Below are positions 1 to 15,300 of a stretch of 64,000 nucleotides of DNA, one piece after another. This DNA comes from Megalonaias nervosa (Eukaryota; Mollusca; Bivalvia; Unionida; Unionidae), in the NCBI GenBank assembly GCA_016617855.1, contig JAECUM010001883.1, positions 62,001 through 126,000 on the forward strand. The letters run 5' to 3'. The notes beneath the pieces were generated by a model, which saw nothing but the letters and a program-made list of their open reading frames with translations, was not told the DNA's origin and made no database searches. Position numbers and translations under genes: made by a program. Position 1 is the first letter of the stretch. Every line of letters begins with the position of its first letter.

Positions 1-336
1 GATACACCTAAAAATCTAAGTGAGGACAGTATGTTTAAACTTTGGAAGGTCTTCAACTTCCTCGTAGACGAGAATGAATATGAAGAACCGATATATCCAT
101 TGCGTCTGGACAGGGAAGAAGTACAGTATGTGTTAAAATGGTTCATAGAGATAACAGGACAGGTGACTAAAGTAAAGGATGTCAAAGGACTTTCCGAAAA
201 TGACAAGATTTTGTATTCATTTGAAGAATTTCTGCAGATGTTTGAAAAAGAATTCATTGGGCCATTATCTGAAACAGAGTTGAGTCACGGAATGCAGCAC
301 ATTTATGATGGGATAGTTCTTGATATTCTTAAAAAG
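1..336 (+). CDS. SWAP70: SWAP-70-like exon A (N-terminal region)
   Basis: The frame is open from base 1 and ends in a GT donor after Lys-Lys (aaaaag|gtatgt), phase 0. The peptide contains LWKVFNFLVDE and GMQHIYDGIVLDILKK, matching the EF-hand-like N-terminal region that runs directly into the PH domain in this family. The reading frame continues past the donor to 420 only as intron read-through. The true start and any earlier exon lie outside the window. Confidence 0.85.
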
Positions 337-3300
337 GTATGTTGTTTTGCTTTTATAAATTTATTTAATAAAGAGCATTTTGTTACATACCCACATACCC
401 ACATCATTACTCCAGCATAAAAATGCTAACAAGCACTTGGATTAGTTTAATTTTATATTCATGAAGAAATATTAATTGGTGTATTAGGCCTTGCTTTTTT
501 ATTAGCACTGCTTGTCATAGATCAGAAGAGCTTATGGTATGGTTGTTGTTGTTGTTGTTGTTGTTGTTAGAGATTTAACACCGTTGTTCTATTGTCCGTT
601 GACCGTCCATTGGTACAAGTTTGTTATGACTACTCGTCTCCATAACTACTTGGAGGATTGCCATGAAACTTGAAACACATATTCATCCCATGAGCTAACT
701 GGTCCTAAATGAAAATGGCTGCAACAGCGGCCATCTTGAAAATATCACTACTCCTCTAAAATGGATGGTCATATCAACATTTCACTAAAAGACTTTTTAT
801 TATGTCTAGTTGGTCCAAAATGAAAATGGGGCTGAGCTGGTGTCCATTATGGCAATCACAGCAGACATCTTGAAAAGTTTGTTATTGCTACTCCTAAATG
901 GAAAGTCAGATTGCTATGTAGTTTTCACTAGAGGACTTCTGATGATGTCTAGTTGGTCCTAAATTAAAATTGTGCCACTCTGTTGTCCAGCATGACCGCT
1001 GCAGTGACCATCTTGAAAATCTTGTAGCAAATTCTTCTGAATGAAAAAGTTGTAGATCATTATGTTATTGCTACTCCTTTTGAACTGAAAGTCATATTAA
1101 CATGGGATTTTCACCAGAAACTACTTATGATGTTTGGTAGGTATTAAATGAAATGGGGTTGATATGATGTTTAGTTGTTCCTAATTGAAAATGTTGCTGG
1201 TTTTATGTCCAATATGGCCACCATCATGGGCCAGCTTGAAAACTGTGTTATTGCTTTTCCTCCTGAATGAAAAGTAACATTGCCATCAGGTTTTCACCAG
1301 AAGACTTTTTATGATATATAGTTTGTCCAGAATGAAAATGATATCAATCAGATGTCCAATATGGCAACAAAAATGGCCATCTTGAAAATATTGTCACTTA
1401 TGCTATCTTGTGCTGAAAAATGGCATTAGACCCTACAACAATGACAACAATAACTTTTTTAAATGACTGTAACTTGGAATTCTATACCTCTTGATACAAA
1501 AGCCTGGTATTTTACATGCATTTCATGTATTTCATAATGATCATTCATGCACATTGTATGATCTGGAGAATAACATGATATTTTCCAGGGAAAAATGTGG
1601 AAAAGAGGACATCAGGTAAAAAACTGGAAGGAAAGATGGCTGGTGCTGACTCCACAGCAGCTTCGATATTTTACTTCATCCAATGAAAAAGAACTGAAAG
1701 GACATGTAGATTTTGATGACAAGTGTAAAATTGAGGTATATCTTGTTGACACAACTTGTAGATGTGAATATCATACATAGGCAGGAAGGTGTGTAGGACT
1801 TGTACTTTTTAATTTTGCTTTACTTTATTTTGAAGAATTGCAGCTACAAGTTGTTCATTTACACATCAACTTTAAAATTTGTTTCTTCAGAATTTAAGTA
1901 TATGAGTGTTATGCAGTTACCAGGTGTAAGGACTTTTTTTTATTTTAATAGTTGCATATAAAATAGAACAAAGAGTGAAAAATAAAAAGCAAAACAGAAT
2001 TAAAATGTAAAATCCTGTTCACATTCCTGACTTTGTATTATATTCTGCTCCCCTAAGCTTTAAAACGTTACGATTTTCCCAGTATTACTCATGCTGCTTG
2101 CAAATTGTAAGTGGCTGTGGGTCAGGAAATCAGGAAGAAACATTAAATATGAAAGAAGAGAGCCAGTTTAGAACTAGTCTAGAGTAGTACCAGTGTTGAT
2201 TCTAATCATGATTGAAAAGATATGCTAATTTATCAAATATCTTTAGAATTAAAATTCTTATTAATCATCCTGGGAAAAAATGATGTATTGAGACTATAAT
2301 TTGATGACTGTATTATCAAGGGAAATAATTACCTATAGAGACTATAATTTGATGACTGTATTATGCTGGGAAATAATTACGTATACAGACTACAATTTGA
2401 TGACTATATTATCCTGGGAAATAATTACATGTAGAGATTATAATTTGATGACTGTATTATCCTGGGAAATAATTACATATCGAGCCTATAATTTGATGAC
2501 TGTATTATCCTGGGAAATAATTATGTATAGAGATTATAATTTGATGATTGTATTGTCCTGGGAAATAGTTATGTATAGAGACAATAATTTGCTGAATCCT
2601 GGGAGATAGTTACAAATAGTTACATATAGAGACAATAATTTGATGAATCCTGAGGAATATTTACATATGGAGACTTTGGTTTGACAAATCCTGAGGAGTA
2701 ATTATCTATGGAGACTATAATTTGATGAATCCTGGGAAACAGTTCTGTATTGAGGTTATAATTTTATGAATCCTGGGAAACAGTTCTGTAAATAGAGGTT
2801 ATAATTTGATGAATGTATTATCCTGCAAATTGACTAACTTGCCTGTAGTTACAGTACAAACCAAAACTTTTCCTTTCTCTTAAAAATACATCAACATATA
2901 TGCAATTGTAGTACTTGTATTTCTATTTTTGGCTGACTTGTGCTTGGATATGAAATAGTTAATGCTGTAGGCCAGTTGTTGATTTAATTGCAGTCATCAT
3001 TGTCATCTTCTTAACCATTAATACATCTATGCTATAAATGATTTTCTAGATATTTAAAATTTTACCATTTTGAGTTGAAAAGTAATTTCAATGCCAATGT
3101 TTTTTTTGTCTAGAACCAGAACTGTTTATATTAATTACAGTGCATTTCTTTGTCCCATTTTCTTGATCATTCTTTGCTTCACTTGGTATTTTCAAGGTCA
3201 GTTTTATTTAAATACCTACAATCTCTTTAAATATTTGCATTACACCTGTAAATGCAGATTACTTATATGCAGGTTGGTGTTGGGAATGGTTGGCCAGGTG

Positions 3301-6300
3301 TCAGGATAATGTGACTGGGTGGGACATGATACTACATGTCTGCAGCATGATGCCCCAGTGTTAGACATCACTACAAACTGCCACCCTGCAGACATTGTAG
3401 CAACATGACCACAATTGTTAAAGCTATGTTTAAAAAAAATCCCATCCCTAATATATTTCCAAAAGTATGAATTATTTTAGACTGAAATAAGATTAATTTA
3501 ATTGATGTGAACTTGTAATTAAAATTTATTAAAGCCATGAAAAAGCTCATGTGAAAAATTTGCTTGACAGTAATTTATGGAAGTCTGGATATCAGTTCTC
3601 AATATTATTTAATGATTTATGGTGAAATATATGTTGTTTAAACTAACCAGACAAGACACATGTGATGGTTTTACAAGGCACTTCCAACTGTTTTATAGAT
3701 TTTACCTGAGCGGCATGGCAACCACAAACCCAATAGATTTGTGCTTGTTACTTCTCACAAGCCATATGAAATGAGTGCGCACGATCTGAAAACGAAGAAT
3801 GAGTGGGTATCGGGTAAGCACAACTTTTCTTGATCTTTCACGTTAATGATTCCGCCATTTCGTTTTCAAAAGTATCTTAATAGAAGTTTAATTTATTAAA
3901 AAATGTAAAACTTGCATGAAGTAATGAAATTCATGGTGGCTGCTTCCCATCTGTACAGGGATGTAACAAGTTTTGTTTGAAAATTAAAATCTGAGTAGTT
4001 GTAATCAGTTGTACAGAGCTGAATTATATTCTTTATCACAAGGAACATTAACAACTAATTAAAGATTATTGATGATTTTCCCATGTAGATTTATGTTCTG
4101 CAGACTAACCTTTGATCTGTTAATCTCTACTGCTGGATACATGATAATTAAATTGACTGTCTGTTAATAATCTCTACAGATGGAATAATAATAATTAAAT
4201 TGACTGTCTGTTAATAATCTCTACAGATGGATACATGATAATTAAATTGACTGTCTGTTAATAATCTCTACAGATGGATACATGATAATTAAATTGACTG
4301 GCTGTTAATAATCTCTACTGCTGGATACATAATTAAATTGACTGGCTGTTAATAATCTCTACCACTAGATACATGATAATTAAATTGACTGGCTGTTAAT
4401 AATCTCTACCGCTGGATACATGATAATTAAATTGACTGTCTGTTAATAATCTCTACTGCTGGATACATGATAATTAAATTGACTGTCTGTTAATAATCTC
4501 TACAGCTGGATACATGATAATTAAATTGACTGTCTGTTAATAATTTCTACAGATGGATACATGATAATTAAATTGACTGTCTGTTAATAATTTCTACAGA
4601 TGGATACATGATAATTAAATTGACTGTCTGTTAATAATCTCTACAGATGGATACATGATAATTAAATTGACTGGCTGTTAATAATCTCTACCGCTGGATA
4701 CATAATTAAATTGACTGTCTGTTAATAATCTCTACAGATGGATACATGATAATTAAATTGACTGGCTGTTAATAATGTCTACCACTGGATACATGATAAT
4801 TAAATTGACTGGCTGTTAATAATCTCTACCGCTGGATACATAATTAAATTTACTGGCTGTTAATCTCTACCACTGGATGCATAATTAAATTGACTGTCTG
4901 TTAATAATTTCTACAGATGGATACATGATAATTAAATTGACTGGCTGTTAATAATCTCTACCGCTGGATACATAATTAAATTGACTGGCTGTTAATAATC
5001 TCTATAGATGGATACATGATAATTAAATTGACTGTCTGTTAATAATCTCTACCGCTGGATACATGATAATTAAATTGACTGTCTGTTAATAATCTCTACA
5101 GATGGATACATGATAATTAAATTGACTGTCTGTTAATAATTTCTACAGATGGATACATGATAATTAAATTGACTGTCTGTTAATAATCTCTACAGATGGA
5201 TACATGATAATTAAATTGACTGTCTGTTAATAATCTCTACAGATGGATACATGATAATTAAATTGACTGTCTGTTAATAATTTCTACAGATGGATACATG
5301 ATAATTAAATTGACTGTCTGTTGATAATCTCTACCGCTGGATACATGATAATTAAATTGACTGTCTGTTAATAATCTCTACAGCTGGATACATGATAATT
5401 AAATTGACTGTCTGCTAATAATCTCTACAGATGGATACATGATAATTAAATTGACTGTCTGTTAATAATCTCTACAGATGGATACATGATAATTAAATTG
5501 ACTGGCTGTTAATAATCTCTACAGATGGATACATGATAAATTGACTGTCTGTTAATAATCTGTCTGTTACAGATGGATACATGATAATTAAATTGACTGT
5601 CTGTTAATAATGTCTACCACTGGATACATGATAATTAAATTGACTGGCTGTTAATAATCTCTACCGCTGGATACATGATAATTAAATTGACTGGCACTGA
5701 TGGATGCATGATAATTACATTGGCTGGCTGTTAATCTCTACAGATGGATACATAATTAAATTGACTGTCTGTTAATAATCTCTACAGATGGATACATGAT
5801 AATTAAATTGACTGTCTGTTAATAATCTCTACAGATGGATACATGATAATTAAATTGACTGGCTGTTAACAATCTCTAGCGATGGATACATGATAATTAA
5901 ATTGACTGTCTGTTAATAATCTCTACAGATGGATACATGATAATTAAATTGACTGTCTGTTAATAATCTCTACAGATGGATACATGATAATTAAATTGAC
6001 TGTCTGTTAATAATCTCTACAGATGTTAATAATCTCTACCGATACATGATAATTAAATTGACTGTCTGTTAATAATCTCTACAGATGGATACATGATAAT
6101 TAAATTGACTGGCAGTTAATCTCTACAGATGGATGCATGATAATTACATTGGCTGGCTGTTAATCTCTACAGATGGATACATGATATATACATTGGCTAT
6201 CTGTTAATAATCTCTACAGATAGATACATGATAATTACATTGACTATCTGTTAATAATCGCAACAGATGAATAGAAGATAATAGTATTGCCACGTTTTTA

Positions 6301-9300
6301 ATAATCTCTACAGATGGATGAATTATAATAACATTATCTATTAAGGATGTTTTTTGTTTATATTTTTGCAAGGGAAATTGCTAATGTCATGCATAGAAAT
6401 AAAACTACCACATAGACTCACTTACAAGTAAAGTCAAACTGCAAACAACATAAACCATGATCTGCTTACTCAGTATGCCATGGCAGATCTGGGTCTGTGC
6501 AGTTTGTAGTTGGACTCAACTTTTAAGCAAGTATATACAGTATATGGTACATTGAGCTGAACACATACAAACGTTCCATGTTATATCCAAATAATGCTTT
6601 GTGGAATAAAATGCATTGGTCATTGAAAAACATCAAAAACTTAAAACCTAATTTTGCTGCATGCTGAATGATCATTTGTCGGTGTGTTCTGATAGTTACC
6701 CATTAATGAACATTAGCAGTCTGTCAGTCATGTGGTCCTATGGACATTGGTCAGAAAAACATCAAAAACTTAAAACCTAATTTTGCTGCATGCTGAATGA
6801 TCATTTGTCGGTGTGTTCTGATAGTTACCCATTAATGAACATTAGCAGTCTGTCAGTCATGTGGTCCTATGGACAAGTAAACAGCATATGCTTCAGGAAG
6901 CAATGTAATCACTTATTGGTTCATCAGCTGTTTGTCAGATATAAAAATTTTAATCTTATTTACTATAACATACTCTTTTGCGCTGTAAGACTTAGCTAAT
7001 TTTGTTCATAATATCTAGCTTTCCAAGTGGCAATAGACCATGCTGGAAAAAAGGTCCATCTGCAAAAGCAGGAGGCAAGGAAGAGATGTGAGGAGAGGAT
7101 GTTGAGGAAGAAGCAGATAGAAGAAGAAGAACAGAGAAAGAAAGCAGAGGCTGAGCTCTCACAAAAACGTCAGATGGAACTGGAACTGGAGAAGAAAGTA
7201 ATTTATTTATTTATAAAAAATATACATTTTCATTTCATTTATGCACATATTTTCTTGCTGTGGTGATGCTTGTGCAGTGCTGTGCAATATTTGTTTTTAA
7301 AGAGGATACAATATTCTTTCACTGAAATGTGTCTCAGCCATAATGATAGCATATGAAAGTTTTGGGAATATTTGTCCCCCTTGCTGCATCTCCATATGGG
7401 AATATAATAGTAGTCAATGTACGTCTTTCTTATCTAACTGTTTTCAATGCAAAAATCTCAGCCATAATGATAGCATATGAAAGTTTTGGGAATATTTGTC
7501 CCCCTTGCTGCATCTCCATATAGGAATATAATAGTAGTCAATGTGTGTTTTTCTTATCAGACTGTTAGTGAGTTTAATAAACTTTCTTTTAAGTATTATG
7601 CAGGATTTTTTTGTTGCAGAAAAGGATGGAAGATGAGGAGATATTAAGAGCCAGGTTGAAAGAGCTAGAGGATGAGAGGAAGGTTAGTGCTGTGCACTGC
7701 ATCATATAATGACCTGCAGAAACATGCATCACAGTTTTAAAATCTTAGCTTTAAATTAACACTTCATGCTGCAAAGGAAAGTACAAAATTTAAAGACTTT
7801 CAGAAGTCTGAAAAAATTATTTAAAGGTAAGTGGATAATGCCAGCGTAAAATAACTTGTATGATAAAATCATCTTCGTTGAATAAATACATTTAAATATA
7901 ATTAGGCGCAGATTGATTAATTATATAATCAATGGTTTTGAGAATTTGAGCAAAATGAAGGTCAACATTTTTTTACTACTTTGAAAATGTTTCAGAATTA
8001 CATACCCTACGTATGCAAAATACCTTCTGACATAAAACTCCATGGTCCTTGAGTATTTTTTAAACTGATATAAAGAATTTATTTGTTTTTCCTACTTTTC
8101 AAACTGATGCAGAGAGTGGATATTTTTGTATTCCATTGTTCATCAAAATTTTCTTGTACTTGAAACATACTTAAGGGCATATGAAACTACAAGTTGGCAT
8201 ATAAACATTTGACTGCAGTCAAGGTTTCCCACACAATAACTAAATAATACAAAATCAAGTTAAAAATGCCTGGACTCCCATTTAAACACAAATCCCTACT
8301 GGATATAGAGTATGTAATTGGTATATCCAAAAAGTTCTCTATATTTCTATACAAAGTGCTACTTGAGAGTTCTGGATCAGATTTAATCATTTCTGTTATC
8401 TGATATTTAACACAATTTATGTTGTGGTTGGACAGATTAAAATGCTTCAAAACTGGGGAATCTTTATGATTACAGATATCCCTCAACTATTCCTTTATTC
8501 TCACTTGGAAGTTCCATTTAGTCTCTCCTATTGTTTGCCACATCTAGTGCATGGACAGGGGTTGACTAGACCACCCCAGCAGATGGGAGGAAATGCCTCC
8601 AGATTCAGTCAGTCATGATCTTCCTTAAGTAAATACTACAAAATCATGTCAGGGGCCCCGAGTGGCCGAGTGGTCTAAAGCGCTCTCCGTTACGGATACT
8701 GCCATCTCACCTCTGTCTGCATGGGTTCGAGTCTAGGATTCGGCAAATGTGGATATGTGAGAAAGCTTGCCAGTAGCTTCTCATGGGTCGGTGGTTCTTT
8801 CCGGGGATTTCCCGGTTTCTTCCTCCACCATTAATACTGGCTGCCGTGTATAGCCTATCGTGTGCTGAAAAATGGCGTTAAGCCCTATAACAACAACAAC
8901 AAAATCGTGTCATAGTTTTAATTGCATGTCAGGTTATAATAGGATCAATCAAATTAAAGTTTGTTTGAAAAATGAAATGATCAAACTTTTCAAAATAGTG
9001 AATTTGTTCACAAAAAGACATGGTTAACATATTCTCACCCAAGTGATGGAGAAATCTAGCTGATTTGCATGCCTTACTTTTGTTACCTCAGTCTGGTTGT
9101 CTCAGTCATGGTGTTTTACGTTCACATAAAGTCTTGGCTAACATAATATCAGGACATGAAATATATCATAATGTCAAGTCAGTAATGCATATAAAAGACC
9201 AAAATGATGGAAATAAAATTTGCATGCAGCAGAAAATTTGAGGAAGATTAATCAGAAAACCATCAGTGTTTTTTTAGAAATTCTGACCAGTAGTAGTGTG

Positions 9301-12300
9301 AAATCTATTCAGAATACAATGGGTTCATAATTGATCACTTTTTTGAGGTGAGGTTCCATAGCATGCATGTGTAAGCAAAATAAGGATAATGTGTGAAAGT
9401 TTCTGTTTGTTCCTGTATAGGCCCGTGCAGATGCAGAAGCAAGATTAGCAGAGGAACATACATTGAGAGAAGCAGAACAGCAAAAACTAAGAGAACTTGA
9501 ACAAATAAAGAGGGATCTAGAAAGACTTCTGGAAGAGGAAAGACAAGCAAAGAAAGATGAAGAAATTGTTAGAGCTCTTCAATCAAGGTTTAGTGTATTT
9601 GAATTAAACTCATCACACTCTCAAATTCTCACTCACTTTCATAAAAATAAGAAACTCAGTTCTGGTAAAAAATTTAAGTTTGTCAATAATGTTTAGTTGT
9701 GGGTTTTATCATATGCATGCTTAACAATTAAAGGTTTTTTTCATCCTCTTTTTGTACATACCATAAAATAAAAATAAAAGATATAAAAATAAATGGATTA
9801 ACTGATAAAATGAAGCCATGGTTTATGCATAAACAAGTATGCATAAACAAGTATGCATAAACAAGTATGCATAAACATGTTTAGCAAGAAGGATTAGTAT
9901 ATGCACATGTAGCCTTGGTTTGGTTTGCAGAAGAGCAAAGAATAAATGTGTATCAATAATGCACTTTTCAGAAAAGCTATCATTGCATGATCAATGCCAC
10001 AACTTGGCAATATTACCATAAATTCATTTGACCATTTAATTTAATAGAAATCTGTTCTATAAGTTTGTATTTAATCATTTGTAGTAAACATTATTTCCTT
10101 GGCTCAGTTTTTCTGGTATCATTCATTAAGAACACTAAACATTTTAGTCTGACAGCTGATTTTAATGCCTATTTACAATGTTGCTAATGAGGTGCATTAG
10201 GCTGGCTTGCAAATGGGAAATTAGGGCATCAGAATGCAGGCAATAGGGGAATAAGTGTGTCAAGCTGGCAGGCAATAGGGGAATAAGTGTCAGACTAACA
10301 TGCAGTAACAGAATAAGTACATCAGCATGGCAGGCAAAAGGGAAGTAAGTGTATCAGCCTGACAGGCAGAAGTGGAATAGTTGCATGAGCCTAGCATGCA
10401 ATAAGGGAATAAGTGCATCAGGCTGATATGCAATAAGGGAATCAGTGCATTGGGCTGACATGCAATTGCAGAATAAGTACATCAGCCTGGCAGGCAAAAG
10501 TGGAATAAGTGCATCAGCCTAGCATGCAATAAGGGAATAAGTGCATCAGGCTGATATGCAATAAGGGAATTAGTGCATTGGGCTGACATGCAATTGCAGA
10601 ATAAGTACATCAGCCTGGCAGGCAAAAGGGGAATAAGTGCATCAGCCTAGCATGCAATAATGAATAAGTGCATCAGGCTGGTATGCAATAAGGGAATTAG
10701 TGTGTTGGGCTGACATGCAATTGCAGAATAAGTACATCAGCCTGGCAGGCAGAAGGGGAATAAGTGCATCAGCCTAGCATGCAATAATGAATAAGTGCAC
10801 CAGGCTGGTATGCAATAAGGGAATTAGTGTGTTGGGCTGACATGCAGTAGCAGAATAAGCACATCAGTCCGGCAGGCAAAAGGGGAATAAGTGCATCAGC
10901 CTAGCATGCAGTAAGGGAGTAAGTGCATCAGGCTGGTATGCAGTAAGTGCATCCAGATGGCATGTAATAGGGAAATAAATTTGCTATCTTAACAGCCTTT
11001 GTAGATTACTGAACAAAACTATCACTATTTTACCTTTTTGTGCACTGGCTATGTTAGGAAGATAGTGCAAAAGAAGGGTGGCAGATGAATGGGAGAATTG
11101 AAATGAAATTTTAACAAAAGGCTTGATAGACTTTAAGCAGGGGTGGTAAGAAAATTGGGAGAACTGCTTTTATGGTATTGTTTGCAGCATAATTTATATC
11201 AACTAACACTTAACTGCCCAACCTAGATCCTGATGATAGTTTTGAGCCAATGTTGACACCTTCTTTAGGGGATAGATATCAAACCAGGTGCATATCAATA
11301 ACTTTTTCCTTCCAACATCATTGCTTATGAAATGAGGACATTTGCTTATTCCAGTTGTATAGAAAATGAGAATATTTGCAGATTCCTATTGCTTACAGAT
11401 GAGGATATTTGCTGATTCCAATTGCTTACAAAATGAGGATATTTGCTGATTCCAGTTGTGTCATATGTAGTCATACATTTTAACAAAACAAACTTTTAAA
11501 ATGCACCATTGCTGACAGATCTTTATTTCATAAGTGAAAACAGGATAGCATATATGAAGAATTATGGAAATATATTTGTGTATTTTCTTATCAGAACTGA
11601 CAGTAAACTTTCCAAATATAAATTTTGATATTGAAGAAAATATTACTAAATGTTAATAGTTGTCCACTTAAGGAATGTCCACCATTGTTGTTTTTTGTAA
11701 TAAGATTCTGCCAAGAAGTTGATACATTTCCTTCATGAGAAGAAAATTGGCACCAATTTCAAAGATGCATCAAATGTCATTATGTTAATGTTATTTTCTG
11801 ACAGAATCTTGGAAGAGGAGTTCCAAAAACGAGAGGAGCTTGAAAAGATCAAACAGGAGCAGGAGCGGCTTCTTCAGGCTGAGCGAGAGCAGAGATTTGG
11901 TCTGGAGTCTGAACGAATTGAACATGAGAGAAAGTATACAGAAGCTCAGGAGAGATTGAAGCAGCTGGAGCTAGAACGTGCAGAAGCAGACAGGCGTTTA
12001 CAGGTATATAAAATATTCTTTTACAGTAGCAAAGCTTTCTTTTGACATAAACAATAAAAAGAATGGCAAAAAAAGCTTAGAAAGCAATCAAACAAATAGA
12101 GAAAAAACAAGCCAACAACCAACCAACCAAGTGCAGTTGTTTCATACAGAATACATGTGACTGTTGAAGCAATTTCAACTGATTGTCACAAACAGTGAGA
12201 ATAATAATTGGAACTTAAGATTAAGTGTATCTTCCAGGGTTTCCTTGCATCAGAATATAAAAGTTTGATCCATGATAATGTTCTGTATTACTTAATACAA

Positions 12301-15300
12301 ATGATTATCATTGTTATCTAGGGTTGTGATATATCAATTTCTATATACCTGCCTTTTCCACATGTTTGACTGCATTTAAATTATCCTAAGCTCTATCCAT
12401 TTCTGTCTGTATTTTTGTTCTTGTCTTTCATGGAGACTTACAGAAGACAAGGCTGAAATCTTAAATGGGCTTTTTTCAAAGATATTATCATTTTGAGAAA
12501 TAATACCAGTACATCATTTAGATGATATTAAATTTCAGAATTCATTTTAAAATGTATTAGCTGTTTAATAGTAATCTTCATCATCTGTCACTTTCTGTAC
12601 AATCCTCCAAATATGTCTAAATAAATGTTTGAAGATAGCGATATAACATCGTATATATTTCATTCCTCTGTGTATGCATATATCATATCTGCTCTTGTAG
12701 GCAAGCACTCATATCTTAATAGCATATGATGAAAATTGATAATCATACCAGTTTCTCTGTGCTAATGACTTCGCTATTTGAATCTTAGTATGTATCAAAA
12801 TGCATGAAAGACCTCCTCACTTCAGACTTTAGTTAAAACAAACCTAATGAATGCATAAGAGAGCAATGATGACCAAAAAATGATTTCTTTAACAGGGCAA
12901 CTCAGTTTCCTTTAAAATGTATGAAATACTTGTAACCAGGTCTTTAGATCAGTTTGTTAACCATATGTTAGTCATAGTGTTAGTGTATGAGTGGAAGGTT
13001 TCGCATTCATTCATGAAAATAATGCCCCTCACCCCTTCAAATAAAATATATACAATGACAATGGAGGGGCAGATTTCTTTTGTATTCTCTTGAGCCTCTG
13101 ACTTCTTTCAGAAAACCATCTTATCCTGCATATAAGTGTGATTTTTTAAAAACTTAGCTTTAACAATTTTTCAGTCATATCGCTATGATGTCTGCACTGT
13201 GATAGTTTACTGTGATGTCTAGCACTGAGGCATCATGCCACAGACATCTATAGCATCATGTTCCACCCAGTCACATCCTGACAAAGGCTGACCAGTCCTA
13301 ACACTAACCTCTTAATGCTGAGCGCCAAGCAAGGCCACTGCTTTATTAGTCTTTGGTATGACTCGGCCGGGGTTCGAACCCGCAACTTCCCACATCCGAG
13401 GCACTACATACAAGTAATTCATAGGAATCATCTCCTGTCCAAAAAAGTACTCAAAGCTGTTGGAGACGTTTACTTTACAGCAACAACAATTGTACCACAA
13501 TATTCTGGTTATGTGTAAGGGGTAAAGTAGAGGTCATAATTACGTTTCTTTTAGGTAAGGTGTGAATGATTTTAGACATGTATCTGAAGAAGTGTTAGAG
13601 ATCATGTGTCTATGTCTGTGTCCGTTGACCAAATATCCATAGTAGTAGTAAAGAATATTGAAAAAATAACCTCGGCGATCAGTTTGGACATGAACATCTG
13701 AAAAATCCATTGTTTAAATGCATTTATGTAAAATGGTCAAAAAGGAAGTGGTGTTGAATTGAATTGATTGGTGAGTTGCCAAGCTTACAGATGCAGAGTC
13801 TCTAGTTTTCTTCCTGCTGTTGTAGATTTTGATGTCAGTTTACAACTTCCAAGAAGACAGTATATAAGATAGATGCCTTAAAAGGTGACAAAGTTACCTG
13901 TTTATTGCCTCCATTAACTGTACGAGGTACCTGTATATCTTTGTAAGACTCCATAACAATCACTTACATTTTGGTTGTGCAAATTAAAAGTGTTTAAACC
14001 AAATTTTCAATATCAGTAATATCTGACCTGTTGCAATTGCTTAGGCAGTACTTTTCCAATAGGAAAATACCCAACCAAATGATGAAAATTCCGTCCTTCC
14101 TATAAGGTGAACCAGAATCTTCCAAAACACTGCATTAGCCCTGCGTGAGAGCCCCATATGTTGGGCATGATATACCCTTCAAGTATTTTTCGGTCACAAT
14201 GTGTAAGGTTCAGTATTGTTTACATAAAAAAGATTAACTGCCTTTTATTTGGGTCAGCAAGCAAATTATCTTGTGCAATAAATATTCTTTTGTTTCTTAG
14301 ACTTGTTCCATACATGTGGTGTCCGTCTTCGCATTTTATTTTTCCCCTCTGAGGGTGTTAGTAATTCAGATTTATTTATTTGTACTCATTGTTTTCAAAG
14401 CTGCATGGATAGGTATTTTATTTGTATTTCCCTATTGTTACATTTTTGCAGTCTATGAATTTATTTTATTCACTTGACCTATATCATGAAGTGTATCTTT
14501 TTATATGTGGTAAGTAGATTGCTCGCCACTGCTTAATTTCATTGGTCATAAAACTCGTTTATCAAGAACTCTGGTTCTTTTTTGTTTTAATTTAGATAGC
14601 CTTCAGTAATTTAATTCTTATGTTAGCAGTCATAACCTGCTGCTTTTTTGCAAATTTCTTCATAATCCTTTGCTTTAAAAAAAACAAACAGGATAACTTA
14701 TTTCTTTTATGTCCTGAAAGCTTAGTGTTGCTTCATTTTTAGCATTTATTCTTAGTGAAACAATTGCATAAAGTGTCATTTTGCTCAGTAAACTTTATTA
14801 GTGTAGATGTAGTCTTCACATTATTTGGTGCATTTTATATATCGTTCTTCTTTCAGTATCATTAGTTCAGGAACAATGTCTAAGCAAGGTGTGGGTAAGT
14901 GTGACCACAAGAAATCTCCACATGTTTATCCTGTACACACCGTAAGAGGATGGATGGCTGTCCATTTTGTAGACTTTGGTCTGACAAGATATGGGATCTT
15001 GTGGAGAGTCGATGAACTTATCAGAGTTTTCTGGATTCTTTTTCTCTGAATCTATTGGGTCTCAGAGAGAGATTGCCCAGGTCTCCTTGGAGATTTCTAG
15101 GATTAGTGGGCTCTCTCCCAAGGGAAGGTATAAATGGGTGGAGAGTGAGTCATGCCCTCCTGAGAGGATGGAGCAGAACAGCAATGTCTCCATTTTGTGA
15201 GGACAAAGAGCAAGTCACACCATTCTGAGAGGGAGGAGCAGCACTGTCTCTTTACTACTAGGACCAAGTTTTGCCCTCCCATTGGGAAGGAACAGAACCC

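Noticed and set aside
2301..2609. 102-codon open frame
   Set aside because: Produced by a 48-bp tandem repeat whose length is a multiple of three; no splice or family support.
4108..6335. Possible CRISPR-like array
   Set aside because: Units are directly adjacent with no unique spacers; it is a minisatellite in a eukaryotic intron.
8650..8745. Possible functional tRNA gene
   Set aside because: A and B boxes are present, but they continue into a SINE body and (CAA)n tail, and the stem pairing is poor.
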